From VXPQ01 sp965223485 (lineage in GTDB: Bacteria; Bacteroidota; Rhodothermia; Rhodothermales; VXPQ01): DNA of 64,000 bases. Position numbers and translations under genes: made by a program. Positions 26,576-35,541 of this stretch are shown here, piece after piece (the first letter of the stretch is position 1; each line of letters begins with the position of its first letter). Under the pieces are notes generated by a model. The model was not told the DNA's origin. It was given only the letters and a program-made list of their open reading frames with translations, and made no database searches. The stretch lies in assembly GCA_965223485.1 (NCBI GenBank), contig OZ244993.1, forward strand, positions 2,418,001-2,482,000, written 5' to 3'.

Positions 26576-27328
26576 CTAACTATCAAGATCGCGTGAATCG
26601 TACCCGAGGTCCAGAAACCCGCCCAATGGCTCTTGCCACTTCCTGACAATATCCGGGTACAACTGGTTGTAATCCTTGATCTTCTGCATCAATTTGCCCG
26701 GCAAGAGATTCCGCAAACCGGCTCCGCCCTGTATTTCTGGAAGAAGCGGTGCCTGGGTTCCGATCCAGTTTATTGACAGGGTGTTGTTTGGGGCTGCTTT
26801 TACAGATATATCAGGAGGAACCCGACCGCGATCGCGCTCCGGCAGTACCAGAAAAGGCCACGATGGTCGCATTTTACTTGCAAGTTTGTGTGCACGAATG
26901 AAGGCGGTTCCCATTACCGAGAACATAGTCATAATTCCACTACCGAGGATGATTGTACCATTATCAGAACGCCTTACCTCTTCTGGATAACATCCTTGGA
27001 TGTCTGCGAAGTCTCCTTCGGCTATGGCAACCGATGTGAAACATCCCGTGGATGCAACAACGTGACGCATCAATGCAGTCGCAATAGAAATCGGGCGCCC
27101 AAGGGACTCTTCATAAGAGTCGCTCACAATAGCAAACCCATCCCCAATTTGATGAACAAACAAGCGCTCCACTGGTCGGGGATAGTCACCGGGATAGACT
27201 TGTTTCCCGATTCGAATTATAGCACCCATTAGCCTATTGAGAGCTATAAGTGCCTTTGTCCTACCAGAATTAGACTCCCAAAGCTCACTGAATCCGAGGA
27301 TGTCTATGTATATGCACCAGCGTAACAC
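26576..27328 (-). CDS. Class III-like nucleotide cyclase (Pycsar-type candidate)
   Basis: 250 residues. Two class III cyclase metal motifs are plain: YIDILGFS with Asp9 and HQIGDGFAIVSD with Asp63, as in the F-x-DI-x-GF and IGD motifs of adenylate/guanylate cyclases. GTAFIRAHKLAS falls where cyclases have their substrate/transition-state helix, but the usual Asn is replaced. I start at GTG 27328, 30 bp after the upstream gene; a TTG at 27472 would overlap that gene by 115 bp. A stand-alone cyclase next to a membrane protein is the layout of Pycsar, in which cCMP or cUMP triggers an effector. The product nucleotide is not known. Confidence 0.75.
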   Translation of the reverse strand: MLRWCIYIDILGFSELWESNSGRTKALIALNRLMGAIIRIGKQVYPGDYPRPVERLFVHQIGDGFAIVSDSYEESLGRPISIATALMRHVVASTGCFTSVAIAEGDFADIQGCYPEEVRRSDNGTIILGSGIMTMFSVMGTAFIRAHKLASKMRPSWPFLVLPERDRGRVPPDISVKAAPNNTLSINWIGTQAPLLPEIQGGAGLRNLLPGKLMQKIKDYNQLYPDIVRKWQEPLGGFLDLGYDSRDLDS

Positions 27329-27357
27329 GTGCTCGGATTGGTTACTTGACGAGGTAT

Positions 27358-27891
27358 TTAGGCGTATTTTGCGAGTCCCGTGAGATGGGGCATGAGCATT
27401 TCTATCTCTTTTAGTTGCGTATTTTTTTCGCCCAAATCTCTGCGAAGCACAAGCAATAAGCCGCCCCAACAAGCTATGAGCTTCTTTTCTTTCTCCTTTC
27501 CCTGTTCCTGTTCCTGTTCGTCCAATTCCTCAGCATAAAGCCTCATTTTGTTCAGTGCCTTGACGGCCTCGTCGCTACCGTTGAGACAGAATTCGTACAT
27601 GTTTTTCGCATAGTCTTCAGATTGCAATTTTCTTATGACTCGTGCCTGATTTTTGGGGTCAGACGCATTGGCGAATAGTGATATGTACGGAGAAATAAGC
27701 TCCATGTAAATGTCCTTTCTGATCGCCTTCATTCTTCTCTGCTCTTCTCTCAATTCCTGATTAGCCTCTTTTAACTTCCAAATCCACAAACCAAGAAAGG
27801 ATGGAACTACTACGACGAGCAGGCCGATTATTATATTCAAGATTTCAAGCGTTTCTCCGGTGCTCATGATCTCACAATGAGAAGCCAACAT
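27358..27891 (-). CDS. Single-span membrane protein, putative effector of the cyclase
   Basis: 177 residues (169 if the second ATG at 27867 is used, which has a weak gag-type ribosome site). One hydrophobic segment near the N-terminus (ILNIIIGLLVVVVPSFLGLW) is followed by a coiled-coil-prone charged stretch (ANQELREEQRRMK) and a helical cytoplasmic domain with a Glu/Gln-rich patch. No named domain is recognised. It is the first gene of the operon and the cyclase follows 29 bp later. By analogy with Pycsar membrane effectors it could disrupt the inner membrane on sensing a cyclic nucleotide; that is inference. Confidence 0.7.
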   Translation of the reverse strand: MLASHCEIMSTGETLEILNIIIGLLVVVVPSFLGLWIWKLKEANQELREEQRRMKAIRKDIYMELISPYISLFANASDPKNQARVIRKLQSEDYAKNMYEFCLNGSDEAVKALNKMRLYAEELDEQEQEQGKEKEKKLIACWGGLLLVLRRDLGEKNTQLKEIEMLMPHLTGLAKYA

Positions 27892-27969
27892 GATTCTGGC
27901 TTCATAAGAAACTTAAAGGGACGATGACTGTTCACAATATATTGGCTGGGGCTGGCCCCAACACCCCCC

Positions 27970-30567
27970 TCACTCCTCCACACCCACCTCCGCCTCTTCC
28001 TCCTTTTTCTTCGACGTAGCACTCTTCTTGGCGGCAGCCGGTTTGGCGGCCGACTCGTCCGTCTCCTTCTTCGCCGCCGGAGCCGTTGCGGCCTTGGCGG
28101 TCGTTGCTTTCTTCGCCGTTGACGCCTTAGCCGCCGTCTCCTTCTTCGCAGCAGGGGCCTTGGCTGTTGTCTCCTCCTTTGCAGCAGAGGCCTTGGCCGC
28201 CGTTTCCTTCTTTGCAGCAGAGGCCTTGGCCGCCGTCTCCTTCTTCGCAGCAGGAGCCTTAGCCGTCGTCTCCTTCTTCGCCGCAGGAGCCTTGGCCGCC
28301 GTCTCCTTCTTAGCCGTCGTTTCCTTCTTCGCCGCCGGAGCCTTAGCCGTCGTCGCCTTCTTCGCCGCCGGAGCCTTCCTGGCCGGCGCCTTCTTTGGTG
28401 TCGCCGCTTTCTTCGGAACCTCCTGCTCCGCCTCCTCGAACTGCGCCTTCAGATCCGCCAGTCCCGAAATATCTCCAAGCGTGGTCCGGCCTGCCGAACC
28501 CGCTGTCTTCTTATATTTGCCGACCTCCTTCGATTCCCGCTTCCTGGTTTCCCGGCGCGCACGATCCTCCTGGGTTTTCTCCGAGCGCTCGGCGGCGCGT
28601 TCTTTCGCTACTTCGCTAAGGACGATCTCCTTCTGATTCGGGTCGAACTTGATGACCCGAAGCCGCAGTTCCTGCCCGGCCGGATAAAAGTCCTGAAAAT
28701 TGTGCGGCCCGTTCCGGAGTTCACTGGCGGGCACAAAGGCCTCTACGGCAAGAGGCAGCTCGATAACGAGTCCTCCCTCATTGGTGCGCACCACGGTCGC
28801 TTCCGTATCGGTTCCTTCGGCATATGCCTGGGCGAACTGATTCCACGGATTGGTCTCCACCTGCTTGTGGCCCAGCGAAATCCGCCGCGAAACCTCGTCG
28901 ATGTTCAGGATAACGACATCGAGCGCCTGTCCCTTCCGAACCATTTCGTTCGGGTGACGCACTTTCTTCGTCCAGGACAGGTCGGAAATATGAACCAGCC
29001 CGTCGATGCCCGGCTCAATGCCCACGAACACACCGAAATTGGTGATGTTGCGCACCTTGCCCGACATGACCGTTCCCGGAGGATAGCGTTCTGAAATACC
29101 ATCCCACGGATCCGGATCGAGTTGCTTCATGCCGAGGGAAATCTTTTTCCCTTGCTTGTCGATCTTGAGAATTCTGACCTGCACCAGCTGGCCCAGGGAA
29201 ACCACCTGACTCGGATGGCGGATGTGCTCCGTCCAGCTCATCTCGGAGATATGCACGAGGCCTTCGATGCCCTTCTCCAGTTCCACAAAGGCCCCGTAAT
29301 CCGTAATGGAAACGACCTTGCCCTCGACGGAATTGCTTTCGACGTATTTTTCATCGATGCTTTCCCACGGATGCGGCTGGAGTTGCTTCAGGCCCAGCGA
29401 AATGCGCTGGCGCTCCTTGTCGTAGTCCAGCACGACCACCGTGAGTTTCTGATCGAGCTCCACCAATTCGGAGGGATGCGAAACGCGGCCCCAGGAGAGA
29501 TCCGTAATGTGGAGCAGCCCGTCCACTCCGCCCAGATCGACGAAAATGCCAAAGTCGGTAATGTTCTTGGCAGTGCCTTCGAGAATTTGGCCTGCCTCCA
29601 TCGTCGCAAGAATCTTGTCGCGCTGCGCCCCGAGCTCCTTTTCGATAAGCGCCTTGTGCGAAATGACGATGTTGTCGTTGGCCGGATTCAGTTTGACGAT
29701 TCTGAACTCCATGCGCTTTTCGAGATAGGTATCGAAATCGCGCACCGGACGGACATCTATCTGAGATCCGGGCAGGAAGGCTTCCATACCGCCAATATCG
29801 AGGTCAACGATCATGCCGCCCTTGATACGGCGTACGATCGTTCCCTCAACGATGGCGCCCTTGTCATGCGCTTCCTCGATAAGCTGCCAGCGGCGAAGCT
29901 GGTCGGCTTTTACCTTGGAAAGCACGAGCTGACCGTGGTAATCCTCGAGGCGCTCGACCAGCACTTCTACTTCGTCGCCGGATACAAGCGTTGTGTCGAA
30001 CTCGTTCAGAGATACAATGCCGTCGCTCTTGAACCCTATATCTATGACAACATCTTTTTCCCCGACGCTTACCACTCGTCCATGCACGATTTCCTGCTCA
30101 TGGACGGTCGTAAACGACGCGTTGACCATCTTCTCGAGTTCCCCGTAGAACTGCGCCGCTTTCCTCTCGTCATCGTCCCCTTGCTCTATTTCCTCGAGCG
30201 TCACGACCGGGCCAATAATTTCACCCGTATAGCCGATGATATTCGGGATGGCGGTATCTTCCGCGTCGGGAGCAGGCGCAGGCGGAATTTCTTCCTCCGC
30301 GGCGTCTTCCGCTTGCTCTTTTGCTGTGGCTGCCGGCTCTTGCTCCTCCGCTTCCGCCTTTTCTTCGGCTTCGGCGCCTCCGGGCTGTGCTTCCTCCTCT
30401 TTCTCTGCGACAGCGGCAGTCTCCGGACTGCTCCCGGCAACCGCATCCACCGTATCCTGCGCTTTTTCCTCTGCAGGGGCCTCGGTGGTCACGGCAGCAT
30501 TGCCTGATTCAATATCCTTGCTTTGAGTTGCCTGATCTTGTGACGTGTCTTGCTGCTTTTCAGCCAT
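27970..30567 (-). CDS. rpsA: 30S ribosomal protein S1 with long N- and C-terminal extensions
   Basis: 865 residues, much longer than the usual 550-600. An acidic N-terminal extension (about 1-130) precedes a core of six S1 OB-fold repeats, visible as recurring motifs such as VDGLLHITDLSWGRVSHPSE, GIEGLVHISEMSWTEHIRHP and GIDGLVHISDLSWTKKVRHP. From about residue 715 a tail of Lys/Ala-rich repeats (APAAKKETTAK type), resembling histone H1 tails, makes up the last 150 residues. S1 helps the ribosome bind mRNA. It follows cmk on the same strand, as in many bacteria. Confidence 0.95.
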   Translation of the reverse strand: MAEKQQDTSQDQATQSKDIESGNAAVTTEAPAEEKAQDTVDAVAGSSPETAAVAEKEEEAQPGGAEAEEKAEAEEQEPAATAKEQAEDAAEEEIPPAPAPDAEDTAIPNIIGYTGEIIGPVVTLEEIEQGDDDERKAAQFYGELEKMVNASFTTVHEQEIVHGRVVSVGEKDVVIDIGFKSDGIVSLNEFDTTLVSGDEVEVLVERLEDYHGQLVLSKVKADQLRRWQLIEEAHDKGAIVEGTIVRRIKGGMIVDLDIGGMEAFLPGSQIDVRPVRDFDTYLEKRMEFRIVKLNPANDNIVISHKALIEKELGAQRDKILATMEAGQILEGTAKNITDFGIFVDLGGVDGLLHITDLSWGRVSHPSELVELDQKLTVVVLDYDKERQRISLGLKQLQPHPWESIDEKYVESNSVEGKVVSITDYGAFVELEKGIEGLVHISEMSWTEHIRHPSQVVSLGQLVQVRILKIDKQGKKISLGMKQLDPDPWDGISERYPPGTVMSGKVRNITNFGVFVGIEPGIDGLVHISDLSWTKKVRHPNEMVRKGQALDVVILNIDEVSRRISLGHKQVETNPWNQFAQAYAEGTDTEATVVRTNEGGLVIELPLAVEAFVPASELRNGPHNFQDFYPAGQELRLRVIKFDPNQKEIVLSEVAKERAAERSEKTQEDRARRETRKRESKEVGKYKKTAGSAGRTTLGDISGLADLKAQFEEAEQEVPKKAATPKKAPARKAPAAKKATTAKAPAAKKETTAKKETAAKAPAAKKETTAKAPAAKKETAAKASAAKKETAAKASAAKEETTAKAPAAKKETAAKASTAKKATTAKAATAPAAKKETDESAAKPAAAKKSATSKKKEEEAEVGVEE
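28010..28400 (-). repeat. Degenerate tandem repeats coding the Lys/Ala tail of S1
   Basis: Units of roughly 30 bp coding AKAPAAKKETT-like peptides are repeated about a dozen times with small changes. The DNA is purine/pyrimidine biased and locally near-identical, which would favour slippage and length change of the tail. Confidence 0.75.
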
Positions 30568-30796
30568 ATGGTTGGTTCATCAGAGAAACCGACGAAAACT
30601 TCAGGCGCCCCTTTAGCTTCGGTCGCTATCCCTGCATTGCAAAGCGTCGCCGGCCAACCCCTTCTGTGCCGCACCGACCCTTTATTTTATTTAAGTTTTT
30701 ATTGAATAATCGCCAAGGAAAGGGTTGTCTGACAAGCAGATACGCCGTTAAACGGACACTGCATTGGCTACATGGCAATCATTTTATGCAAACGAT

Positions 30797-31492
30797 TTAT
30801 ACAATAGTACGATTTTGGCGTTCCCGAACTGCCCGAATCACCATTTCGACCTGCCCGTGGACATCTATGTGCGAGGTGTCTATTTCAATAGTGCCTTCCG
30901 CTTTGCGCAGAGGAGACACCTGGCGATATACGTCCCGCTCGTCACGCGAACGGATATCGGACAGCACATCCTGGAAAGACACATGGGGGTCTTTCTCCCG
31001 TAATTCTTCATATCGGCGCTGTGCACGCATTTCCTCGCTGGCGTTCATGAATACTTTCACATCGGCGTCGGGAAACACGATCGTGCCGATGTCGCGCCCC
31101 TCGAGAACAACGCCTTTTCTGTCTTTTTCCTGTATGCGGGCAAGGCGCCGCTGCTCCTCGACCATCCTCTCGCGAACTTCCGGAATGACAGCCACCCGGC
31201 TGGCCACTTCCGTAACCTGACGGGTGCGGATATCCCCGGTCACGTCACACTCGTCCAGAAGCACCCGCATGCCGCCCGCCTCGAAACGTATATCGAGGCG
31301 GATATTCGCAAGGATCCGGCGAATTTCCCCGGCAGGCGCCGATTCGGCCGATACCCCGTTGCGGATAAAGGCAAGGGCGACCGTACGGTACATGGCCCCG
31401 GTGTCCACATATACATAGCCGAGTCGTTCGGCAACGGCGCGGGCCGTGGTGGATTTTCCCGACCCGGCCGGTCCATCTATGGCAATAATCAC
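30797..31492 (-). CDS. cmk: Cytidylate kinase
   Basis: 231 residues. P-loop GPAGSGKSTTARAVAERLG is at the N-terminus, followed by the family motif YVDTGAMYR and the later GRDIGTIVFPDADVKVF. It phosphorylates CMP and dCMP with ATP. It precedes rpsA on the same strand with a 229-bp AT-rich gap that probably carries an rpsA promoter, and it is divergent from the RNA methyltransferase gene. Confidence 0.95.
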   Translation of the reverse strand: MIIAIDGPAGSGKSTTARAVAERLGYVYVDTGAMYRTVALAFIRNGVSAESAPAGEIRRILANIRLDIRFEAGGMRVLLDECDVTGDIRTRQVTEVASRVAVIPEVRERMVEEQRRLARIQEKDRKGVVLEGRDIGTIVFPDADVKVFMNASEEMRAQRRYEELREKDPHVSFQDVLSDIRSRDERDVYRQVSPLRKAEGTIEIDTSHIDVHGQVEMVIRAVRERQNRTIV

Positions 31493-31547
31493 GTAATTTT
31501 ACTATCCGTGCAACGTGCGCGTCCGATACGGCGCGGAGAGATTACCT

Positions 31548-32138
31548 ATGCGCAAACTCAGACACGAGGAAATACCGCGTCCGGATCCAAAAACGGTGCA
31601 TGCGCTTTCCGGGCATCCCGTTTCCGTGCTCCTCGACAATGTACGATCTATCTACAATGTCGGGGCGATGTTCCGCACCTCGGACGCTGCACTCGTCGAA
31701 AGGCTGTATTTGACGGGTATTACCGGAACTCCTGAAAACCGCGGTCTGCACAAAACGGCTCTCGGAGCCCAGGACACGGTTCGGTGGGAATACCAGCGAG
31801 ATCCTTTTCCCGTCGTGCAGGCGCTCAAACGCGACGGATATACGATCGGGGTTCTTGAAATAACGGACTGTCCAACGCCTGCGATGGATATCGAGGAATC
31901 CTCTTTTCCGCTCTGCCTTATCGTCGGCAACGAATTGCACGGCGTGCGCGAACAACTCGTCGCCGAAGCGGATGTGGCCTTCGAGATACCGCAATTCGGG
32001 GCGAAACAGTCGCTGAACGTTGCCGTGGCTTACGGCATCGCCATATTCGACATCGTGCGCAGCTACCGCCGGTATGCCGGCCTCGGCGGTCACCCGCTGC
32101 CCGATGCAGCAGACTTTGAAGGAGTACGGCATGAATAA
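31548..32138 (+). CDS. SpoU/TrmH-type RNA 2'-O-methyltransferase
   Basis: 196 residues with the SPOUT trefoil-knot motifs: LLDNVRSIYNVGAMFRTSDA (motif 1), FPLCLIVGNELHGV (motif 2) and IPQFGAKQSLNVAVAYGIAI (motif 3). It should methylate a ribose in tRNA or rRNA using SAM; the exact site is not assignable. I chose ATG 31548, which has ggagag seven bases upstream, over a GTG at 31515. Its stop overlaps the next gene by 8 bp, so it is co-translated with the mutase. Confidence 0.9.
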   Translation: MRKLRHEEIPRPDPKTVHALSGHPVSVLLDNVRSIYNVGAMFRTSDAALVERLYLTGITGTPENRGLHKTALGAQDTVRWEYQRDPFPVVQALKRDGYTIGVLEITDCPTPAMDIEESSFPLCLIVGNELHGVREQLVAEADVAFEIPQFGAKQSLNVAVAYGIAIFDIVRSYRRYAGLGGHPLPDAADFEGVRHE

Positions 32139-35100
32139 GAACGCCCCACCAGACTCCGGCTCGGGCCGGCTCTTCGGCGCCTTTCCTCCCGTTTCGACCG
32201 AAGCCTGGGAAACGCTTGCCCGGAAAGCGCTGAACAAAAAGGATTCCGAAGCAATCCCTCTCTGGGAACCTTGCGAGGGTATAGCCATGCGGCCCTGGCA
32301 GCGCGCTGAAGACCTCATCGGGATCCCGCATCTTGCTTCCGGGAGCGGTCGGTCCGACAACGAACGCGCCGCAACGATTCCTCCTTCCTGGCAGCTCTGC
32401 CAGCATATTCCCCAGCATATCCTTTTACGCAATCCGACCTCGTGCAAGGTCGCCCGGCGGCGCATGCGGGAAGCCGTCAGCGGCGGCGTGGAACGGCTTG
32501 GATTGGGGTTATTGGGACCGGAAGGCGTCTCCGTTGCGGCGCAGGCCGGAGGCATCGGCGCCCTGATCGGCGACATCGATATCGAAACCACTGCGATCCA
32601 CATCGAGGCCGGCGCCCAAAGTCTTTCCATCTTCGAAGACCTGCTTGCCCATGCCCGCCAAAATAATATTACTCCAGCCTCTTTCTCGGCAGCCTTCGAT
32701 CCGTTCGGCGCGCATGCCCGTACAGGAAACTTTCCCACTGGCTGGCTGGATGACGCCGCCCGCATCATGGACGAACTGGCCATCGATCAGCCGCCCCGAA
32801 ACAACCGGCCTGCGGCTTCCCACAGATTTCTGTGTGCGGGGGCCGAGCCGTACCGGGGCGCCGGCCTCGTTGAAGAAACCGCCCGGCTCCTCGGCGCAAT
32901 CGCCGGGTATCTTGCGCATCTCACCGGCCGGGGGCACGCTCCGGACCGCATACTCAGGCATCTGTACGTCTCGGTTCCGATCGGCTCGTCTTTTATCCCG
33001 GAAATAGCCCGGCTGCGCGCATTGCGGCTGCTTATCCCGCAAGTGGCGCATGCCTTCGATCCTGCATGGAATGCGGCCGTGGAGATACACGCCACCGTAG
33101 CCGGCCGTAACCCTGTGCCGAACGATCCGCACGCCAACCTGCTGCGCGCCGCCACGCAAGCGGTCAGCGCCGTGGTGGGAACCTGCGACGTACTGACAGT
33201 GCACCCCTTCGACGCCGCGAACGGCGAGCCGTCGGACGTTGCGCTGCGTCTGGCCCGGAACCTTCAGCATATCCTTCGCCACGAGGCCTATCTGGACAAG
33301 GTCAATGACCCGGCGGCCGGCAGCTACTGCATCGAAGTGCTTACGGACCGGATTGCGCGATCGGTATGGGAGGCGTTTGGGCGCATGGCCCGCTCGGAAG
33401 GATGGACGGCGCCGCACCCGGATTTCCCGACAGCATACCGTCCTCCTCTGCTCAGACCTGACCGGCGCGGCAAGCCATGGAGCACGACCGAAGGCGTCGA
33501 AGAGCATCCGGCGTACGGCCCCGAGGCGCTCAAGGGGCTCGGACACCTCGGATACGCCGCGGGCGCGCCCCCTTTCCTTCGTGGTCCGTACGCTACGATG
33601 TACCTCGTGCGCCCCTGGACCATTCGGCAATATGCGGGCTTTTCGACGGCCGAAGCCTCGAATGCCTTTTACCGCCGCGCGCTGGCCGCCGGACAAAAGG
33701 GCCTCTCCATCGCATTCGATCTGCCCACGCACCGGGGGTACGACTCCGATCACGAGCGCGTCGCAGGGGATGTCGGCAAGGCAGGCGTCGCCGTGGATAC
33801 GGTCGAGGATATGAAAAGGCTCTTCGAAGGAATTCCCCTCGACCGGATATCCGTGTCGATGACCATGAACGGCGCCGTGTTGCCCGTGATGGCCTTTTAC
33901 ATCGTGGCCGCAGAGGAGCAAGGTGTGCCCGCCGCGATGCTTTCCGGCACCATTCAGAACGACATTCTGAAGGAATTCATGGTGCGCAATACGTACATAT
34001 ACCCCCCTGAGCCATCCATGCGTATCGTGGCCGACGTATTCCGGTACGCCGCAGCCCGCATGCCCCGATTCAATTCCATTTCGGTAAGCGGCTACCATAT
34101 GCAGGAGGCGGGCGCGACAGCGGACCTCGAACTTGCCTATACGCTCGCCGACGGCCTGGAATATCTTCGTACAGGCGTCGAAGCCGGACTACAGGTCGAC
34201 GATTTTGCACCCCGCATTTCTTTTTTCTGGGGTATAGGGATGCACTGCTTCATGGAAATCGCTAAGATGCGGGCCGGGCGCCTGCTCTGGGCGAAGATCG
34301 TCAGGAAATTCTCCCCCGAAAACCCGAAGTCCATGGCGCTGCGTGCGCATTGCCAGACCTCCGGCTGGAGTCTGACCGAACAGGATCCGTACAACAACGT
34401 GGCCCGAACTTGTCTGGAGGCGCTGTCCGCGGTGCTGGGGCACACGCAGTCGCTGCACACGAACGCTCTCGACGAAGCCATGGCGCTGCCCACCGAGGCT
34501 TCCGCCCGCATTGCGCGCAACACACAGGTTTATCTGCAGCAGGAAACGGATATTGTCCGGACAATCGACCCGCTGGGCGGATCGTATTATGTGGAAACGC
34601 TGACCGATCGACTGGCGCGTCGCGCATGGGCGCTGATAGAAGAAATCGAAGAAGCCGGCGGCATGACCCGGGCTATCGAGGCAGGCATTCCTATGGCCCG
34701 TATCGAAGAAGCCGCGGCCCGTAAACAGGCGCGCATCGATGCCGGGGAAGACGTTATCGTCGGCGTCAATCGCTTCGAGCTGCCCGAAGAAGAACCGATC
34801 GATGTGCTGGAAATAGACCATACCGCCGTACGCGAGGCGCAAATAACACGGCTGCGCGCCGTCCGGGCGGCTCGCGATGACGAAGCCGTGCGGGAGGCGC
34901 TCGATGCGCTCACCGTATGCGCCCGCACAGGGGAGGGAAATCTGCTGGCATGCGCCGTGGAGGCCGCCCGGCGGCGGGCCACCCTTGGAGAAATATCCTC
35001 CGCCATGGAAAAAGAATTCGGAAGACACCTCGCCAGCCGCAGCATCGCCGGGGGGACGTACGTCCGCACCCGGGCATCCGGAGAAACGCCGGACGAAATT

Positions 35101-35541
35101 CTCCGGCTTACCGGCGTCTTCGCCGACCTGCAGGGGCGGCGGCCGCGTATTCTCGTGGCGAAAATCGGACAGGACGGGCATGACCGGGGGGCAAAAGTGA
35201 TCGCGACGGCCTTTGCGGATATGGGATTCGATGTGGATATCGGGCCTCTATTCCAGACGTCCGCCGAGGTGGCGTTGCAAGCGGTCGAGAATGACGTACA
35301 TGTGCTGGGCGTTTCCACGCTTGCCGGAGGGCACAAGGCCTTTCTGCCCGAGTTGATCGCAACGCTGCGCGAGATGGGCCGGGAGGATATTCGCGTGGTG
35401 GTCGGAGGAGTCATTCCCCGGAAGGACTATGCATTTCTGCACAAGGCGGGCGTGTCCGAGATTTTCGGCCCCGGCACGCCGGTAACCGACGCGGCGTCCC
35501 GGATTCTTCTCGGGATGATCGAGGAGGCCGACCCGCCGTGA
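32131..35541 (+). CDS. Single-chain methylmalonyl-CoA mutase (MutA-like domain fused to MutB)
   Basis: 1136 residues. Residues 1 to about 450 are like the barrel domain of the small subunit MutA (LRNPTSCKVARR, IETTAIHIEAGAQ, TCDVLTVHPFDAANGE, LQHILRHEAYLDKVNDPAAG). From about 461 a complete MutB follows: LRGPYATMYLVRPWTIRQYA, FDLPTHRGYDSDH and SVSMTMNGAVLPVMAFYI. It ends in a cobalamin domain with D1015-x-H-x-x-G1020 in GQDGHDRG and STLAGGH. Normally these are two proteins, and MutA has its own vestigial B12 domain, absent here. It interconverts methylmalonyl-CoA and succinyl-CoA. The start at 32131 has an aggag site. The MeaB chaperone follows, overlapping by 4 bp. Confidence 0.93.
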   Translation: MNKNAPPDSGSGRLFGAFPPVSTEAWETLARKALNKKDSEAIPLWEPCEGIAMRPWQRAEDLIGIPHLASGSGRSDNERAATIPPSWQLCQHIPQHILLRNPTSCKVARRRMREAVSGGVERLGLGLLGPEGVSVAAQAGGIGALIGDIDIETTAIHIEAGAQSLSIFEDLLAHARQNNITPASFSAAFDPFGAHARTGNFPTGWLDDAARIMDELAIDQPPRNNRPAASHRFLCAGAEPYRGAGLVEETARLLGAIAGYLAHLTGRGHAPDRILRHLYVSVPIGSSFIPEIARLRALRLLIPQVAHAFDPAWNAAVEIHATVAGRNPVPNDPHANLLRAATQAVSAVVGTCDVLTVHPFDAANGEPSDVALRLARNLQHILRHEAYLDKVNDPAAGSYCIEVLTDRIARSVWEAFGRMARSEGWTAPHPDFPTAYRPPLLRPDRRGKPWSTTEGVEEHPAYGPEALKGLGHLGYAAGAPPFLRGPYATMYLVRPWTIRQYAGFSTAEASNAFYRRALAAGQKGLSIAFDLPTHRGYDSDHERVAGDVGKAGVAVDTVEDMKRLFEGIPLDRISVSMTMNGAVLPVMAFYIVAAEEQGVPAAMLSGTIQNDILKEFMVRNTYIYPPEPSMRIVADVFRYAAARMPRFNSISVSGYHMQEAGATADLELAYTLADGLEYLRTGVEAGLQVDDFAPRISFFWGIGMHCFMEIAKMRAGRLLWAKIVRKFSPENPKSMALRAHCQTSGWSLTEQDPYNNVARTCLEALSAVLGHTQSLHTNALDEAMALPTEASARIARNTQVYLQQETDIVRTIDPLGGSYYVETLTDRLARRAWALIEEIEEAGGMTRAIEAGIPMARIEEAAARKQARIDAGEDVIVGVNRFELPEEEPIDVLEIDHTAVREAQITRLRAVRAARDDEAVREALDALTVCARTGEGNLLACAVEAARRRATLGEISSAMEKEFGRHLASRSIAGGTYVRTRASGETPDEILRLTGVFADLQGRRPRILVAKIGQDGHDRGAKVIATAFADMGFDVDIGPLFQTSAEVALQAVENDVHVLGVSTLAGGHKAFLPELIATLREMGREDIRVVVGGVIPRKDYAFLHKAGVSEIFGPGTPVTDAASRILLGMIEEADPP

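Noticed and set aside
32509..34098. A 529-codon minus-strand frame inside the mutase gene
   Set aside because: Antisense shadow of conserved MutA/MutB sequence; low-complexity Arg/Gly/Val text.
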